DNA of 64,000 nucleotides from NCBI GenBank assembly GCA_016124855.1, contig WGMX01000010.1, positions 1-64,000 of the forward strand, read 5' to 3'. The position numbers and the translations under genes are program-made. This stretch comes from Anaerolineaceae bacterium (lineage in GTDB: Bacteria > Chloroflexota > Anaerolineae > Aggregatilineales > Phototrophicaceae). Positions 1-8,802 of this stretch are shown in pieces (position 1 is the stretch's first letter; each line of letters starts with the position of its first letter). The notes below the pieces were generated by a model that was not told the DNA's origin, ran no database searches, and saw only the letters and a list, made by a program, of their open reading frames with translations.

Positions 1-96
1 AGTAACATCATCAAAAAATGGACGATGCCTGTCCCGAATTGGGCTTTGATTTTGAACCAACTCGCTATCCGTTTTGAGGGGCGTTTCCCAATTTAA
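1..96 (+). pseudogene. IS256-family transposase, C-terminal end (cut by window edge)
   Basis: An open frame runs from the first base to a TAA at 94-96. Its last residues contain W-A-L-I-L-N-Q-L-A-I-R-F-E-G-R, which matches the typical C-terminus of IS256/Mutator DDE transposases. An element-end sequence follows directly. Only 31 codons are inside the window, so whether the full gene upstream is intact cannot be judged. Confidence 0.75.
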
Positions 97-110
97 TTTT
101 GTATGGCAAA

Positions 111-140
111 ATCCGTTTACACAAAACTCTTGACAGACCC
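111..140. repeat. Terminal inverted repeat (right end) of the IS256-type element
   Basis: Read on the minus strand, the end begins GGGTCTGTCAAGAGTTTTGT and continues into a stretch resembling IS256-family terminal repeats. It lies just after the transposase stop and directly abuts the IS3 orfA stop codon at 142-144. This places the insertion boundary at about position 140/141. The partner repeat is outside the window. Confidence 0.6.
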
Positions 141-141
141 T

Positions 142-513
142 TTAATCCTCCCATGCGCTCGTCTCCTCGCCCACCACACTTTTTTTCAGCACCCGATTCT
201 TCAGCAGTAGTTCGGCCACGACTTGCTTGAGCTGTTCATTTTCATGCCGCAATCCATCTACTTCGTTGCTGGTCGCTTCCCGTTTGGTGTCCCCGGTCAG
301 CCGCGCCTTGCCCGCTTCCAGAAATTCTTTGCTCCATTTGTAATACATGTTCGGGTTAATGCCTTCGCGTCGACACAATTCAGCAATGCTGTCTTCGCCG
401 CGCAATCCTTCCAGCACGATCCGGATCTTTTCCTCCGCGCTGTATTTGCGTCGTGTTTCCCGGCGAATGTCACGCACCACCTGCTCGGCTGATACCTTCT
501 CGTCATTTGCCAT
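142..513 (-). CDS. IS3-family transposase OrfA (helix-turn-helix subunit)
   Basis: A 123-residue protein with the layout of IS3-family OrfA: a helix-turn-helix at about residues 25-70 with the R-R-K-Y-S-A-E-E-K-I-R-I-V-L-E-G and C-R-R-E-G-I-N-P-N-M-Y-Y-K-W motifs, then a leucine-rich coiled coil at about 85-112. OrfB should follow in the -1 frame. The ATG of a short overlapping frame is present near 151, but the DNA below 141 belongs to an IS256-type element. OrfB is therefore missing and this element cannot make a full OrfAB transposase. Confidence 0.85.
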   Translation of the reverse strand: MANDEKVSAEQVVRDIRRETRRKYSAEEKIRIVLEGLRGEDSIAELCRREGINPNMYYKWSKEFLEAGKARLTGDTKREATSNEVDGLRHENEQLKQVVAELLLKNRVLKKSVVGEETSAWED

Positions 514-1116
514 CTGATTGTTCCTCCATTTAGTCTGTTTCAGATGGGGAGAGTATCTCTTAAGTTTATCCCTTTCCGTGTCTCACACGTTCTGAAGTCG
601 TACAGAAAGGACCCATTGATAATCGTTTTGAGGGTCTTTTTCGCATGGTTCGAGTCGTGGCTCTGGTCTAGTGACTGGGGGCAGATCAAATCCGTCTACG
701 AAATTGGCGAGGTTCGAAAGTCGATATGCTCTTACTCGGTCGCGTGATATACCAAAACTGTGAAGTATTATGTTCGAGCGTCACCAACTACTCCAACATC
801 CCGCCGAGTGAAAGCGATGGTATGCAGTCAAAAGAATGCAAAGTGGATGTTCTCCAAGTTCTTCAAAAGCGTGACGTGCCAGAGCGACAAGCTCGTCAAT
901 CCTATGATCAAGCCGGCTTAATTGACGATTATGTGTTCATTTTGACAATTGTGATGATGAAGCAAAGGCAATTCAAATAAGATCACAGGCTCTAGCTGCA
1001 TCTGGTCGGAAGCCAAACCATACGATCCTTCATGTTGGTACCCGTTAAATTTCGTTGCCGCCATTTTCAATTGAAATGCCAAGAGCGCCATGGCAAAACC
1101 GACATGCTTTTTCAAA
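514..1116. other. Gap with no convincing gene; worn coding relics
   Basis: About 600 bases next to the IS3 fragment. No open frame here has a ribosome-binding site or recognisable family. At 655-695 a frame reads S-W-L-W-S-S-D-W-G-Q-I-K, closely resembling a stretch at 60017-60055. On the minus strand, around 780-950, a broken frame contains E-L-V-A-L-A-R-H-A-F-E-E-L. Both look like leftovers of decayed genes. Confidence 0.4.
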
Positions 1117-1467
1117 TTATTGTCTCCATGTGCGCCAGATGAGGCCAAGTGTCACGATATGGAAGGCGGCGATAGCTAGATTGCTGATTACGACAGGGTT
1201 ATTGAGCGTGCCTACGGTTAGTGGCGTGGTCAGCTTGTACACCACTTGTACCAGCAGCAATGCAGCCACAAGCTTGGGATCACGAACGATGAGCAGCAGT
1301 CCTGATACAAGTCCGATAGCCACGTAGATTGAAAGCAGGATACCGCGCGCTGCCGTATTAGGACCGTACACGGCTGTAATCCAGCTCCGGTCTGTGGCAA
1401 GACCGATGCAAATCGGCATTAAGATGACGATATTGAGCAGCAATGAAAGAATTAACATGCCGCGCAT
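1117..1467 (-). CDS. Small four-helix membrane protein of unknown function
   Basis: A 116-residue protein starting at the ATG at 1467, chosen because GGGAG lies eight bases upstream; an in-frame start at 1518 lacks such a site. Four hydrophobic segments cover nearly the whole chain, at about residues 4-24, 38-58, 64-82 and 90-110, with few charged residues. No enzyme motif is visible. It is transcribed divergently from a TetR-type regulator and shares its control region, so it is probably that regulator's target. The family was not recognised with certainty. Confidence 0.6.
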   Translation of the reverse strand: MRGMLILSLLLNIVILMPICIGLATDRSWITAVYGPNTAARGILLSIYVAIGLVSGLLLIVRDPKLVAALLLVQVVYKLTTPLTVGTLNNPVVISNLAIAAFHIVTLGLIWRTWRQ

Positions 1468-1531
1468 AGATATTTCTCCCGACATCATTGTTGGTTTGAT
1501 CTTTAGTCGCTTGATCATGGGTCTTGGTCTA

Positions 1532-1606
1532 TTGACACTCCTATGTTATGCTGATTTTATGAGCAATTGCTCGCGTATTATAAATGAGCAATTGCTCGCA
1601 TTTCAA
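1532..1606. promoter_or_regulatory. Divergent promoters with two identical TetR-type palindromes
   Basis: Rightward: TTGACA (1532-1537), 17 bases, TTTTAT (1555-1560). Leftward: TTGAAA (complement of 1601-1606), 18 bases, TATAAT (complement of 1577-1582). The perfect 12-bp palindrome GAGCAATTGCTC occurs at 1561-1572 and again at 1586-1597. The first copy sits just downstream of both -10 boxes and the second in the leftward spacer. This is the layout expected for a repressor controlling itself and its divergent neighbour. Confidence 0.75.
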
Positions 1607-1690
1607 TGACTTCTCATAAGTTCCTAAAGATTGACTCCCGGAACGTGTGCGAGATGCTCTCGGTTCAAACGGACAAAGGATGGCAATCGG

Positions 1691-2293
1691 ATGACATCAG
1701 CAGATAGAATGCGACGAGTCCCGCAGCAGCAACGCAGCCAGAAACGTGTCGAATTTATCCTCGATACAGCGGCCGCACTATTCGCGGCACACGGCGTGGA
1801 TCAAGTAACAACCAATCACATTGCAGAATCGGCTGAAATCTCCGTTGGCTCACTTTACCGCTTCTTTCCCAACAAAGAAGCGATCATTGCAGCCTTAGTC
1901 AAACGCTACATGGATGCAGCAACAGCCATCTTTCCCGACAGGATTGACACAACCCTACCAATTGAGTCAATCATGCGAGACGTAATCATGTGCTTTGTGC
2001 GCTTCAGCCGGGAACAAACCGGCTTCGAGGTCGTTCTGGTTGGACTGGGAGGGGCATACAAATCCGAGGCTGCAACTGAAATGCAGGCGGTGATTATCGA
2101 GGGCATCAGCCAAGTGCTGGCAACCTACTATCCGACACTCAACGCTGCACGACGCCACCGCTGTGCACAGGTATCATTTGGTTTGGTGGCCGGTCTTATG
2201 CCGCTTGAACTGACCGAGGCCGAGATGGTGTCAGAAATGGTACTGGCGGTAGCGGCCTACCAAAGCGCGTTCTTGCAGCGCGAACGATTGTGA
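1691..2293 (+). CDS. TetR/AcrR-family transcriptional repressor
   Basis: About 200 residues from the ATG at 1691; the upstream in-frame start at 1631 would add a non-homologous tail. The N-terminus holds a TetR helix-turn-helix: I-L-D-T-A-A-A-L-F-A-A-H-G-V, then T-T-N-H-I-A-E-S-A-E-I-S-V-G-S-L-Y-R-F-F-P-N-K-E-A-I. The C-terminal ligand domain is not diagnostic. It faces the membrane-protein gene at 1117-1467 across a region with two identical palindromes, so autorepression and control of that gene are likely. Confidence 0.88.
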   Translation: MTSADRMRRVPQQQRSQKRVEFILDTAAALFAAHGVDQVTTNHIAESAEISVGSLYRFFPNKEAIIAALVKRYMDAATAIFPDRIDTTLPIESIMRDVIMCFVRFSREQTGFEVVLVGLGGAYKSEAATEMQAVIIEGISQVLATYYPTLNAARRHRCAQVSFGLVAGLMPLELTEAEMVSEMVLAVAAYQSAFLQRERL

Positions 2294-2633
2294 ATGGAAT
2301 CGATAGCATAGCAGTTTGACGCATGGAGGCCCTTTACAATTCACGTGCTTTCTCAGACATATATCTTCAGAAAGAAGATATGCGGCAAATCTATTGGGAT
2401 TTGACGACTTAAAAAATCCAATTCATTTTTTAGGTTATTTAATCCTATAGCTCTATGTAAATAAGGTATCCAAACCGTTTTTAGCGCGGGATGAAGAACT
2501 GTTGATCCAAATTGCGAAACTACATGAAGGTTAACTAAGGTAACAGGCAAACGAAGCAGATCCTCTCATGAATAAATACAATTTCTCGGTGTGTTTCGGA
2601 TGAGTAGTGCCGACAGGGTGTTTATGACTTGCA
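2294..2633. other. Gap with no recognisable gene
   Basis: About 340 AT-rich bases between the TetR gene and the end of the minus-strand sugar operon. Open frames are short, without a start context. A short plus-strand stretch near 2490-2535 reads D-E-E-L-L-I-Q-I-A-K-L-H-E-G before a stop and may be the tail of a lost gene. No clear terminator was found. Confidence 0.4.
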
Positions 2634-3389
2634 TTATTCACACAAAATGTGAGGGTCAGCGGTTAATGATTGCGCCGTCAACTCGACCATCTTGGATGCC
2701 TGAATCATTCTCAATGTGGCATTACCAATTGTAAAACTCGTTTGTATGCTTCGCTCAATAAACACCGATTCCATGATGTTAAAGTTCCGCGTCTGTCTAT
2801 ACCGATGCAGCATATAGTGACGTTCGATAGCCTGACCATCAATAATAATTTTGGCTTTAGCAAATCCCGGCTGCATGTGATACTCCACGCCCACTAATTC
2901 TTCAACATGATGGAACATTGTACAAGATTCATAATCGACTCCGATGAGCAAGATGTATCCATCCGGACGCCGTGCTAATTTCCCATAAGGCGAATGAGCA
3001 TCGCAGGGCGTAATTGAATACCAATGATCCTTGATTAAGGCTTGGGCATCGGCACCGATTGCCGCTACAGAATGAGTCGGGTGCAAACTCCGAATGGCGT
3101 TTGAGCGTTTTCGAAATGATTCCGGGATTGTGCCTGTCCAACATGCGGAATTTAGAGGATCGAATACCGGTGGATTTTCCGGCGACAACGCTTCATTTCC
3201 GGTTAGGGTGGGCACGAGCACAGTACCACCAACGCCGACTGCTTCCAACAAGGCATCAATTATGGCATCCGCACCGCCTTCAACATGACCAAAGCTACTC
3301 AATGAGCTGTGGACTAAAACTTGACTGCCTACGGGTAATCCTCCAGCCACTAAACCTTGCACGATCTCAGCTTGGGTGATGTTTCCCAT
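2634..3389 (-). CDS. AAC(3)-family N-acetyltransferase-like protein
   Basis: A 251-residue protein of the aminoglycoside 3-N-acetyltransferase (Antibiotic_NAT) fold, the usual length for the family. Visible family signatures are V-H-S-S-L-S-S-F-G near residue 26, G-G-T-V-L-V-P-T near 52, R-S-L-H-P-T-H-S-V-A-A near 99-109, S-P-Y-G-K-L near 134 and H-H-V-E-E-L near 160. Family members move an acetyl group from acetyl-CoA to an amino group. It is the last gene of a sugar-transport and amino-sugar operon, 22 bases after the isomerase gene, so an amino sugar is a more plausible substrate than an antibiotic. That assignment is inferred from context. Confidence 0.8.
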   Translation of the reverse strand: MGNITQAEIVQGLVAGGLPVGSQVLVHSSLSSFGHVEGGADAIIDALLEAVGVGGTVLVPTLTGNEALSPENPPVFDPLNSACWTGTIPESFRKRSNAIRSLHPTHSVAAIGADAQALIKDHWYSITPCDAHSPYGKLARRPDGYILLIGVDYESCTMFHHVEELVGVEYHMQPGFAKAKIIIDGQAIERHYMLHRYRQTRNFNIMESVFIERSIQTSFTIGNATLRMIQASKMVELTAQSLTADPHILCE

Positions 3390-3411
3390 TTCGGGTCTGT
3401 ACCTCTACGGG

Positions 3412-4248
3412 CTAAATCAAGCGGCGCGCAGCATCCAAACTATTGGGCACACCAATTGTCAATGGATCATCCGGCCCCTCGTATTCAAGTGATAGCCAGC
3501 CATTATAACCCGCATCACGCAAGATGGAGACAATAGCGGGTAAATCGACCATGCCCTCACCCGTGACTGCTCCCGTAAAGATGCTTCCATCCAAGCCGCG
3601 ATAGACATGAACCAATTGACCGGGGTCAGGTTTGCGAAAGTCTTTGAGATGCACCAGCGCAGCCAAGGGTGCCAGCATTCGAGCGGCATCTGTCGGGTTC
3701 TGTCCGACGAGCAGGAAATTACCAGTGTCTATGTTCGCACGCAGCGCAGGCGAATTGACTTTGTTGATGATATCTTTCACTTGATCACTACGTCCCGCGA
3801 TAAGGCCGTGATTTTCCAATGCTAAAGTGACATGGTTCCGCTGGGCATAACTCGCCGCTTGACCAAGACCATCAATGACCCAACCGATTCCTTGTTCAAG
3901 CGTATAACCTTCACGATAGCTCCCACTAAAAACACGCACCAGATTAACACCGAGTTCATTGGCGACATCGACGCCATGTTTAACCGCTTCGAGTTGTTGA
4001 TCACGTGCCGCCACATCGGGTTGAAAAAAGTCGTTGCCAATTGAATACACGGCAATCTCTAATCCTTTATCTGCCGCCTGTTTCTTGGCTTGCGGGATTT
4101 CTCGCTTTTCATCTTTCCAGAAGTAATCCAGCAATTCGATCCCTTTTACATTTTGGGTCGCTGCAAAATCAATAAATTGGGGCAGGGTCATCTGTCCGTC
4201 TTTGACCGTTTCAACCACGCTCCACATGCTTAAACTGAGTTTCATCAT
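3412..4248 (-). CDS. Sugar phosphate isomerase/epimerase (xylose isomerase-like TIM barrel)
   Basis: A 278-residue protein starting at an ATG-ATG pair, with AAGG nine bases upstream. The AP-endonuclease-2/xylose-isomerase barrel is recognisable by V-K-G-I-E-L-L-D-Y near residue 34, V-N-L-V-R-V-F-S-G near 99, T-L-A-L-E-N-H-G near 142, A-N-I-D-T-G-N near 173, L-V-H-L-K-D-F near 197 and L-S-L-E-Y-E-G near 256. The Glu, Asp, His and Glu in these strands are the usual metal ligands. It lies between a Gfo/Idh/MocA gene and the AAC(3)-like gene. Enzymes of this type often act on keto-sugars made by such oxidoreductases. The exact substrate is unknown. Confidence 0.82.
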   Translation of the reverse strand: MMKLSLSMWSVVETVKDGQMTLPQFIDFAATQNVKGIELLDYFWKDEKREIPQAKKQAADKGLEIAVYSIGNDFFQPDVAARDQQLEAVKHGVDVANELGVNLVRVFSGSYREGYTLEQGIGWVIDGLGQAASYAQRNHVTLALENHGLIAGRSDQVKDIINKVNSPALRANIDTGNFLLVGQNPTDAARMLAPLAALVHLKDFRKPDPGQLVHVYRGLDGSIFTGAVTGEGMVDLPAIVSILRDAGYNGWLSLEYEGPDDPLTIGVPNSLDAARRLI

Positions 4249-4288
4249 TTCTTACGTCCTTGTCTTGATACAAAGATTTTTTGTCAGT

Positions 4289-5272
4289 TCAGAGTCGGAT
4301 GGATGCAGCGTTCTGTAATGATTGGTAGGCCGCTTCGATGACTTTCATAACCGCAATGCCTTCGCTTCCACCAACCGATGAAGACTGTCCGTCCGTCACA
4401 CAGTTCAAAAAGTGTTCAGCTTGTAAGACGAAACGATCAGGCCGATCGAACGGCAGTTGTGTCCACTCAGGCGCGTTTGCCAAGCGGTAACGTAAACCAC
4501 CGGACTGTGCATAGTCGATAATCGCTTCGCCTTCCGTACCATATATGCGGAATTCAGCTTCTGATACAGGTGTTACCCAACTGCCATTCAGCGAACCTGC
4601 CGTACCACCTGTGCTGGTTACAAGGATAGACGCGCTGTCTTCGACTTGAACTTGCAGCGAAGTTGAAACGCTGGCACTAACATGGCTAATTTCTTCACCC
4701 AAGATGAACCGAAATATATCCACACTATGAACTAAGGTATCAATAAGTACGCCGCCTCCCGCAACCTCTCGATCCGTGAACCACGAACGTCCTGCGCGAT
4801 CAAAGCGAAAACCAAAGCGGTTGTAGACCTGTACAATTTTGCCCAAACGTCCGTTGGTGATCATCTCGCGCGCTTGGATAACCGACTTGTGAAAGCGGTG
4901 ACAAAATGCGAATTGTAGGATGCCTTTGCTATCTGCCATCGCTTGAACAATGTCCTCGGTTTCCGTAACAGTCCGAGCGGGGGGCTTTTCGCATAACACA
5001 GACAGATTTCGTGCAGCGATATTCTGAATAATTGGCAGATGGAGATTAGGCGGCGTGCAAATGCTGACGGCTTGCGGACAGGTTTCCTCTAGCATTTGCT
5101 CGTAATTCCGAAACGCTTGACATCCGTATTCGGCAGCTTTTTTCTGTGCGTTCAGGATGTCGATGTCAGCAAGTCCAACAATTTCAGATTGGTCGCTGCA
5201 TGCGGCGTAGGCTCGTAGATGTGTGCTACCAATGCCACCTACCCCTATAACAGCCACACGGATCTTTGACAT
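4289..5272 (-). CDS. Gfo/Idh/MocA-family NAD(P)-dependent oxidoreductase
   Basis: A 327-residue protein. The N-terminal Rossmann fold opens with [13 protein letters not shown], and the family motif L-C-E-K-P-P-A is near residue 94, containing the conserved E-K-P. The C-terminal domain has [14 protein letters not shown] near 172-186, which carries the usual catalytic Asp/His region. Family members oxidise or reduce sugar or polyol hydroxyls. It follows two ABC permease genes and precedes a TIM-barrel isomerase, so both likely process the sugar imported by this system. Substrate unknown. Confidence 0.85.
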   Translation of the reverse strand: MSKIRVAVIGVGGIGSTHLRAYAACSDQSEIVGLADIDILNAQKKAAEYGCQAFRNYEQMLEETCPQAVSICTPPNLHLPIIQNIAARNLSVLCEKPPARTVTETEDIVQAMADSKGILQFAFCHRFHKSVIQAREMITNGRLGKIVQVYNRFGFRFDRAGRSWFTDREVAGGGVLIDTLVHSVDIFRFILGEEISHVSASVSTSLQVQVEDSASILVTSTGGTAGSLNGSWVTPVSEAEFRIYGTEGEAIIDYAQSGGLRYRLANAPEWTQLPFDRPDRFVLQAEHFLNCVTDGQSSSVGGSEGIAVMKVIEAAYQSLQNAASIRL

Positions 5273-5320
5273 AAATGCCTTTGTCCCTCAATAAAATACT
5301 TTTAAAGAAAGTAAGATTCG

Positions 5321-6214
5321 TTAACCCTTGATACCTGTTAAAGCAATTCCTTTTACAAAAGTTTTTTGTGTGAAGAAGAACAGCACCATAATCGGCAGCA
5401 TGGCTAATGTAGAGGCGGCCATCATAAGCTGCCACTGAGCGCCAAACATGTTCTGGAACAATTTCAAGCCCAGCGAGATCGTCCATTGGTTTTGGTCGGT
5501 TAAATAAATCAATGGCCCAAGGAAATCCCTGTACACATTCACAAATGTGAATAAGGCAACAGTGGCTAACGCCGGACGCATCAGCGGAATCATAATGAAG
5601 CGCAGGATGCCAAACTCAGATGCGCCATCGATTTTGGCCGCATCCGTCAATTCTTGGGGAATCGACAGCAAGAATTGACGCAGCAAAAACACGAATAAAG
5701 CATTCCCGAAGAAGCTGGGCACCACTAACGGCAAAAACGTGCCGATCCAGCCAAACTGTTTGTAAACGATATAGAGCGGAATCATCGTGACTTGTGCCGG
5801 AAGCATGATGGTGCTCAGATAAATCATGAAGAGGATATTACGCCCCGGCCAGTGAATGCGAGCGAAGCCATAAGCAATCACTGTACAAGATAGAAGCGTT
5901 CCGATGATGCAAAGAACTGCGATAATGAAGGTATTCCCCATATAACGCCAAAAGGGAATATAGTTGGTCGCTGTGACAAAGTTCTGCCACTGTGGATTAA
6001 GAGGAAGCAGACTGGGCGGCTGTTGGAACACTTCCTTGTCCGTTTTCAACGCTGTCACAATCAGCCAGTAAAGTGGAAATACATAAACAACGGCCAATAA
6101 GGTACAGATAATATAGGCTGTCGTTTTCTTTATACGGTCTTGGATGATTCGATTCTGTCGCCAGTCTCCAGCAACAGTCGCCCGTATATTGGTCGCAAGA
6201 GTTTGAGATGACAT
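5321..6214 (-). CDS. Carbohydrate ABC transporter permease (MalG-like, CUT1)
   Basis: About 297 residues from the ATG at 6214; the in-frame start at 6265 would add an unrelated 17-residue tail. Six hydrophobic segments are present. The EAA loop reads E-L-T-D-A-A-K-I-D-G-A-S-E-F-G-I, the docking site for the ATPase. The protein ends F-V-K-G-I-A-L-T-G-I-K-G, typical of MalG-type permeases. It forms the membrane channel with the product of 6299-7285 and takes sugar from the binding protein of 7364-8686. No ATPase gene is nearby. Confidence 0.9.
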   Translation of the reverse strand: MSSQTLATNIRATVAGDWRQNRIIQDRIKKTTAYIICTLLAVVYVFPLYWLIVTALKTDKEVFQQPPSLLPLNPQWQNFVTATNYIPFWRYMGNTFIIAVLCIIGTLLSCTVIAYGFARIHWPGRNILFMIYLSTIMLPAQVTMIPLYIVYKQFGWIGTFLPLVVPSFFGNALFVFLLRQFLLSIPQELTDAAKIDGASEFGILRFIMIPLMRPALATVALFTFVNVYRDFLGPLIYLTDQNQWTISLGLKLFQNMFGAQWQLMMAASTLAMLPIMVLFFFTQKTFVKGIALTGIKG

Positions 6215-6298
6215 AGTGCTTACCTCATCGGTGAGGATTGGAATTGATGACGGCGCGGATAGCAAACAAATATCTCATGATGCATATTACTGCTCCAT

Positions 6299-7285
6299 TT
6301 AGCTACCTTCAGCGTAGTAATGCACCCAGAAACGAGAGGTAAAAAATATCAGCCCTGTGACGACCAAAATGATCAAAAAGAGTACCCATGCTTGGGCACT
6401 GGCGTATCCCATTTTGAATTGTTGGAAGGCATTCTGGTAAAGATACATAGAATAGAACAGCGCCGAGTTGGCAGGGCCACCGGCTGCTCCCTCTCGGGTG
6501 GAAGTCAGCACCCATGCCTCTGTAAAATATTGGAAATATCCAACGATGCTGATAATCAATGTATAAAAAATTACGGGGCTAATCATAGGCAGCGTAACCG
6601 ACCACGTTTTTTGCCACGAGTTCGCGCCGTCCAATTCAGCGGCTTCGATCAATTCGGCGGGTACTTCCTGTAACCCTGCCAGATAGATCAGAATAGTATT
6701 GCCGCCGAACCATGCTCCCATGAAAATCAAAGCCGGTTTGACCCACTTGGGATCCGCCAACCATCCGATTGGTTGAATGCCCATCGCCTTCAGAATGACG
6801 TTGAGAATCCCGAATTGACCGTTGAATATCCACATCCATACAATGGCTGATGCAACGACTGGTGTGATTGAAGGGATGTAAAAGATAGTACGGTAGATCG
6901 CCAATCCGCGAATCTTGGTGTTTAGAAGCAGCGCCATCGCTAGGTCGAATATGATGTGTATCGGCAAAGCAATCACGACCATCACCAAAGTATTGGTGAG
7001 GGAGATCATGAATAGGCGATCCTTCAGCAAATCACGATAATTGTCGATCCCGATCCAAAATGGCGGTTGCAGAACATTGTAATCGGTAAAGCTGTAGTAC
7101 AAGGATTGGAGCATCGGCCAGAAGACAAACAATACCAGTCCGATGATGGCGGGTGAAATAAAAATCAGTCCAATAAGTAGTGAACGCAATTGGGGGCGAA
7201 AGATTTGAAAACGGCTCGCTTTCGGGTGTGCTACTAATGTTGCCATAAATAAACGCCTGTCATCTTTTTTAAGAAGGTTGAGCAT
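6299..7285 (-). CDS. Carbohydrate ABC transporter permease (MalF/UgpA-like, CUT1)
   Basis: 328 residues with six membrane segments. It shows W-P-M-L-Q-S-L-Y-Y-S-F-T-D-Y-N near residue 57, typical of the first periplasmic loop, and the EAA loop E-L-I-E-A-A-E-L-D-G-A-N-S-W near 211. A second in-frame ATG at 7246 could be the true start and would remove 13 residues. It pairs with the MalG-like permease downstream. A strong 12-bp hairpin separates it from the upstream binding-protein gene. Confidence 0.9.
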   Translation of the reverse strand: MLNLLKKDDRRLFMATLVAHPKASRFQIFRPQLRSLLIGLIFISPAIIGLVLFVFWPMLQSLYYSFTDYNVLQPPFWIGIDNYRDLLKDRLFMISLTNTLVMVVIALPIHIIFDLAMALLLNTKIRGLAIYRTIFYIPSITPVVASAIVWMWIFNGQFGILNVILKAMGIQPIGWLADPKWVKPALIFMGAWFGGNTILIYLAGLQEVPAELIEAAELDGANSWQKTWSVTLPMISPVIFYTLIISIVGYFQYFTEAWVLTSTREGAAGGPANSALFYSMYLYQNAFQQFKMGYASAQAWVLFLIILVVTGLIFFTSRFWVHYYAEGS

Positions 7286-7311
7286 GACCGCGCGAAGAGG
7301 ATCACTAGGTC

Positions 7312-7345
7312 ATGAACAGGGGATTCTCAGTCTTCCCCTGTTCAT
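7312..7345 (-). terminator. Intercistronic hairpin after the binding-protein gene
   Basis: A perfect 12-bp stem (7312-7323 with 7334-7345) and 10-base loop lie between the binding-protein stop and the first permease gene. There is no T-run on the transcribed strand, so it more likely slows mRNA decay or partly terminates than ends the operon. Confidence 0.7.
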
Positions 7346-7363
7346 AGCTAATTCAAGTGGTAT

Positions 7364-8686
7364 CTACATACCGAGCTTTTGCATGGTCTTGTCGAGTTCG
7401 TCTTGTACTTCCTGTGTAACTCGATCCATCGCTTCTTGAGCCGTTTCAGTGCCGTTCTTGACATTTGTTTCGGCCTCGGTCAAGCGGGTCTGGTATAGAT
7501 CGTTGACGGGCATCTTGTCCGGACCGAAGGCGTTCTTACCGTTCAGCAAATCCAGAGCTAGTTTGAAGCGGTGATCGCTGACAAAGCGTTCGGCACCGGC
7601 AGGAGCGGATTTCGGTGGTACGTTGTGGATAGCAAAGCAAAAATCACCCATCTGTTGGTCTTCGCTCAGCCACTTGATAAAGGCCCACGCCGCCTGTGGA
7701 TTCTTGACACCTGCAGGGATTGTAAAGACACTGCCGTCGAAAGTCGTGCAATTTTCACGCCCACCTTCAGGTGCCGGATAGGCCATCATTTCCATGTCGA
7801 GATCGGGCGCAAACTTCTGCTGGAATTGGATGAACCACTCACCGCAGGCATAGATGTTTTCAACGCCTGAGAAGAATGAATTTTGAGGACTCATGAAATC
7901 GCCATAGCCGCTAATGAAAGCTGCGACTTTGTCCGGCCCGAGGCGCTTCCAGTAACCAGCCATCCAGTCGAGCGCAGCCACAATCTTCGGATCGTTTGCG
8001 GTGATTTTCCTGTTGGCTTCATCGTAGAAAGTACCGCCGAAAACATGGCCCCACTGCCAGATGTTGGCGGGCAAAATACCCACACGTGAGATATTTCCCG
8101 ATGAATCAATCTTCTCCAGCTTCATAGATACTTCGTCTAGCTCGGCAACCGTCTTCGGTGCAGCAGTCACACCCACTGATTCGAACAGCTTGGGCGAGTA
8201 GGCCAAGACCTGTGAATTCGCCGTAACCATTAAGCCCCAAAGTTGGTCATTCCATTTCCAAGCATCCCAGAACTGGGGGAAATAACCAGTGCCGTCAATC
8301 GAATCCTGTTTAGCGAAGTCAGTAACCGGAGTCAGCGCACCACGTGCAGCAATCGAAACCAGTTGGCGGAGCCATACTGCCGATACAACATCTGGTGGAT
8401 TACCGCCAGCAATTGCCGTCAATACTTTGTCGTATTGACCAAAAACTGTAGTCATGTTGACGAAAATATCAGGATGCTCGTTATTGAACTGGTCAACTAA
8501 TTTTTGGAGTTCGTCAAATTCAAAGCCACTCCAGCCAGTCCAGTAGTTAAGAAAGGATTGGTCGGCAGCAGGATTCGCACGAATGCTGCCGGCTGGTAAT
8601 CGCATCATAGCTGCGGCTGTACCGCTAGCAATGATAGCCCGCAAGAAATCACGACGCGTCAAAGTACTTTTCGATTTTGTATCCAT
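7364..8686 (-). CDS. Sugar-binding protein of ABC transporter, Tat-exported
   Basis: A 440-residue family-1 extracellular solute-binding protein. The N-terminus has a twin-arginine signal, T-R-R-D-F-L-R-A, followed by a hydrophobic stretch and R-A-N-P-A-A, a signal peptidase I-like site. Tat export implies folding in the cytoplasm before export. The mature protein shows the usual lobes, with W-T-G-W-S-G-F-E near residue 49 and F-T-I-P-A-G near 320. The other binding proteins in the window use Sec-type signals. It is the first structural gene after the GntR regulator. Substrate unknown; an amino sugar or its oligosaccharide fits the neighbours. Confidence 0.88.
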   Translation of the reverse strand: MDTKSKSTLTRRDFLRAIIASGTAAAMMRLPAGSIRANPAADQSFLNYWTGWSGFEFDELQKLVDQFNNEHPDIFVNMTTVFGQYDKVLTAIAGGNPPDVVSAVWLRQLVSIAARGALTPVTDFAKQDSIDGTGYFPQFWDAWKWNDQLWGLMVTANSQVLAYSPKLFESVGVTAAPKTVAELDEVSMKLEKIDSSGNISRVGILPANIWQWGHVFGGTFYDEANRKITANDPKIVAALDWMAGYWKRLGPDKVAAFISGYGDFMSPQNSFFSGVENIYACGEWFIQFQQKFAPDLDMEMMAYPAPEGGRENCTTFDGSVFTIPAGVKNPQAAWAFIKWLSEDQQMGDFCFAIHNVPPKSAPAGAERFVSDHRFKLALDLLNGKNAFGPDKMPVNDLYQTRLTEAETNVKNGTETAQEAMDRVTQEVQDELDKTMQKLGM

Positions 8687-8802
8687 ATTCTCTCCCGAAT
8701 AAAAAGACTAACCACTCAACATCGGATATAGATAACTCTGCGCAGAAGTTATACTTGGATGGCTCAAAGCTAGATGTACAGGAACATGGAGCCTAATCTC
8801 CC

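Noticed and set aside
918..1148. 76-codon minus-strand frame after the small membrane protein
   Set aside because: It overlaps that gene, has no ribosome-binding site or family signature, and its composition looks random at the C-terminal end.
2353..2550. 65-codon minus-strand frame in the gap after the TetR gene
   Set aside because: It has no start context or family match and lies in AT-rich spacer.
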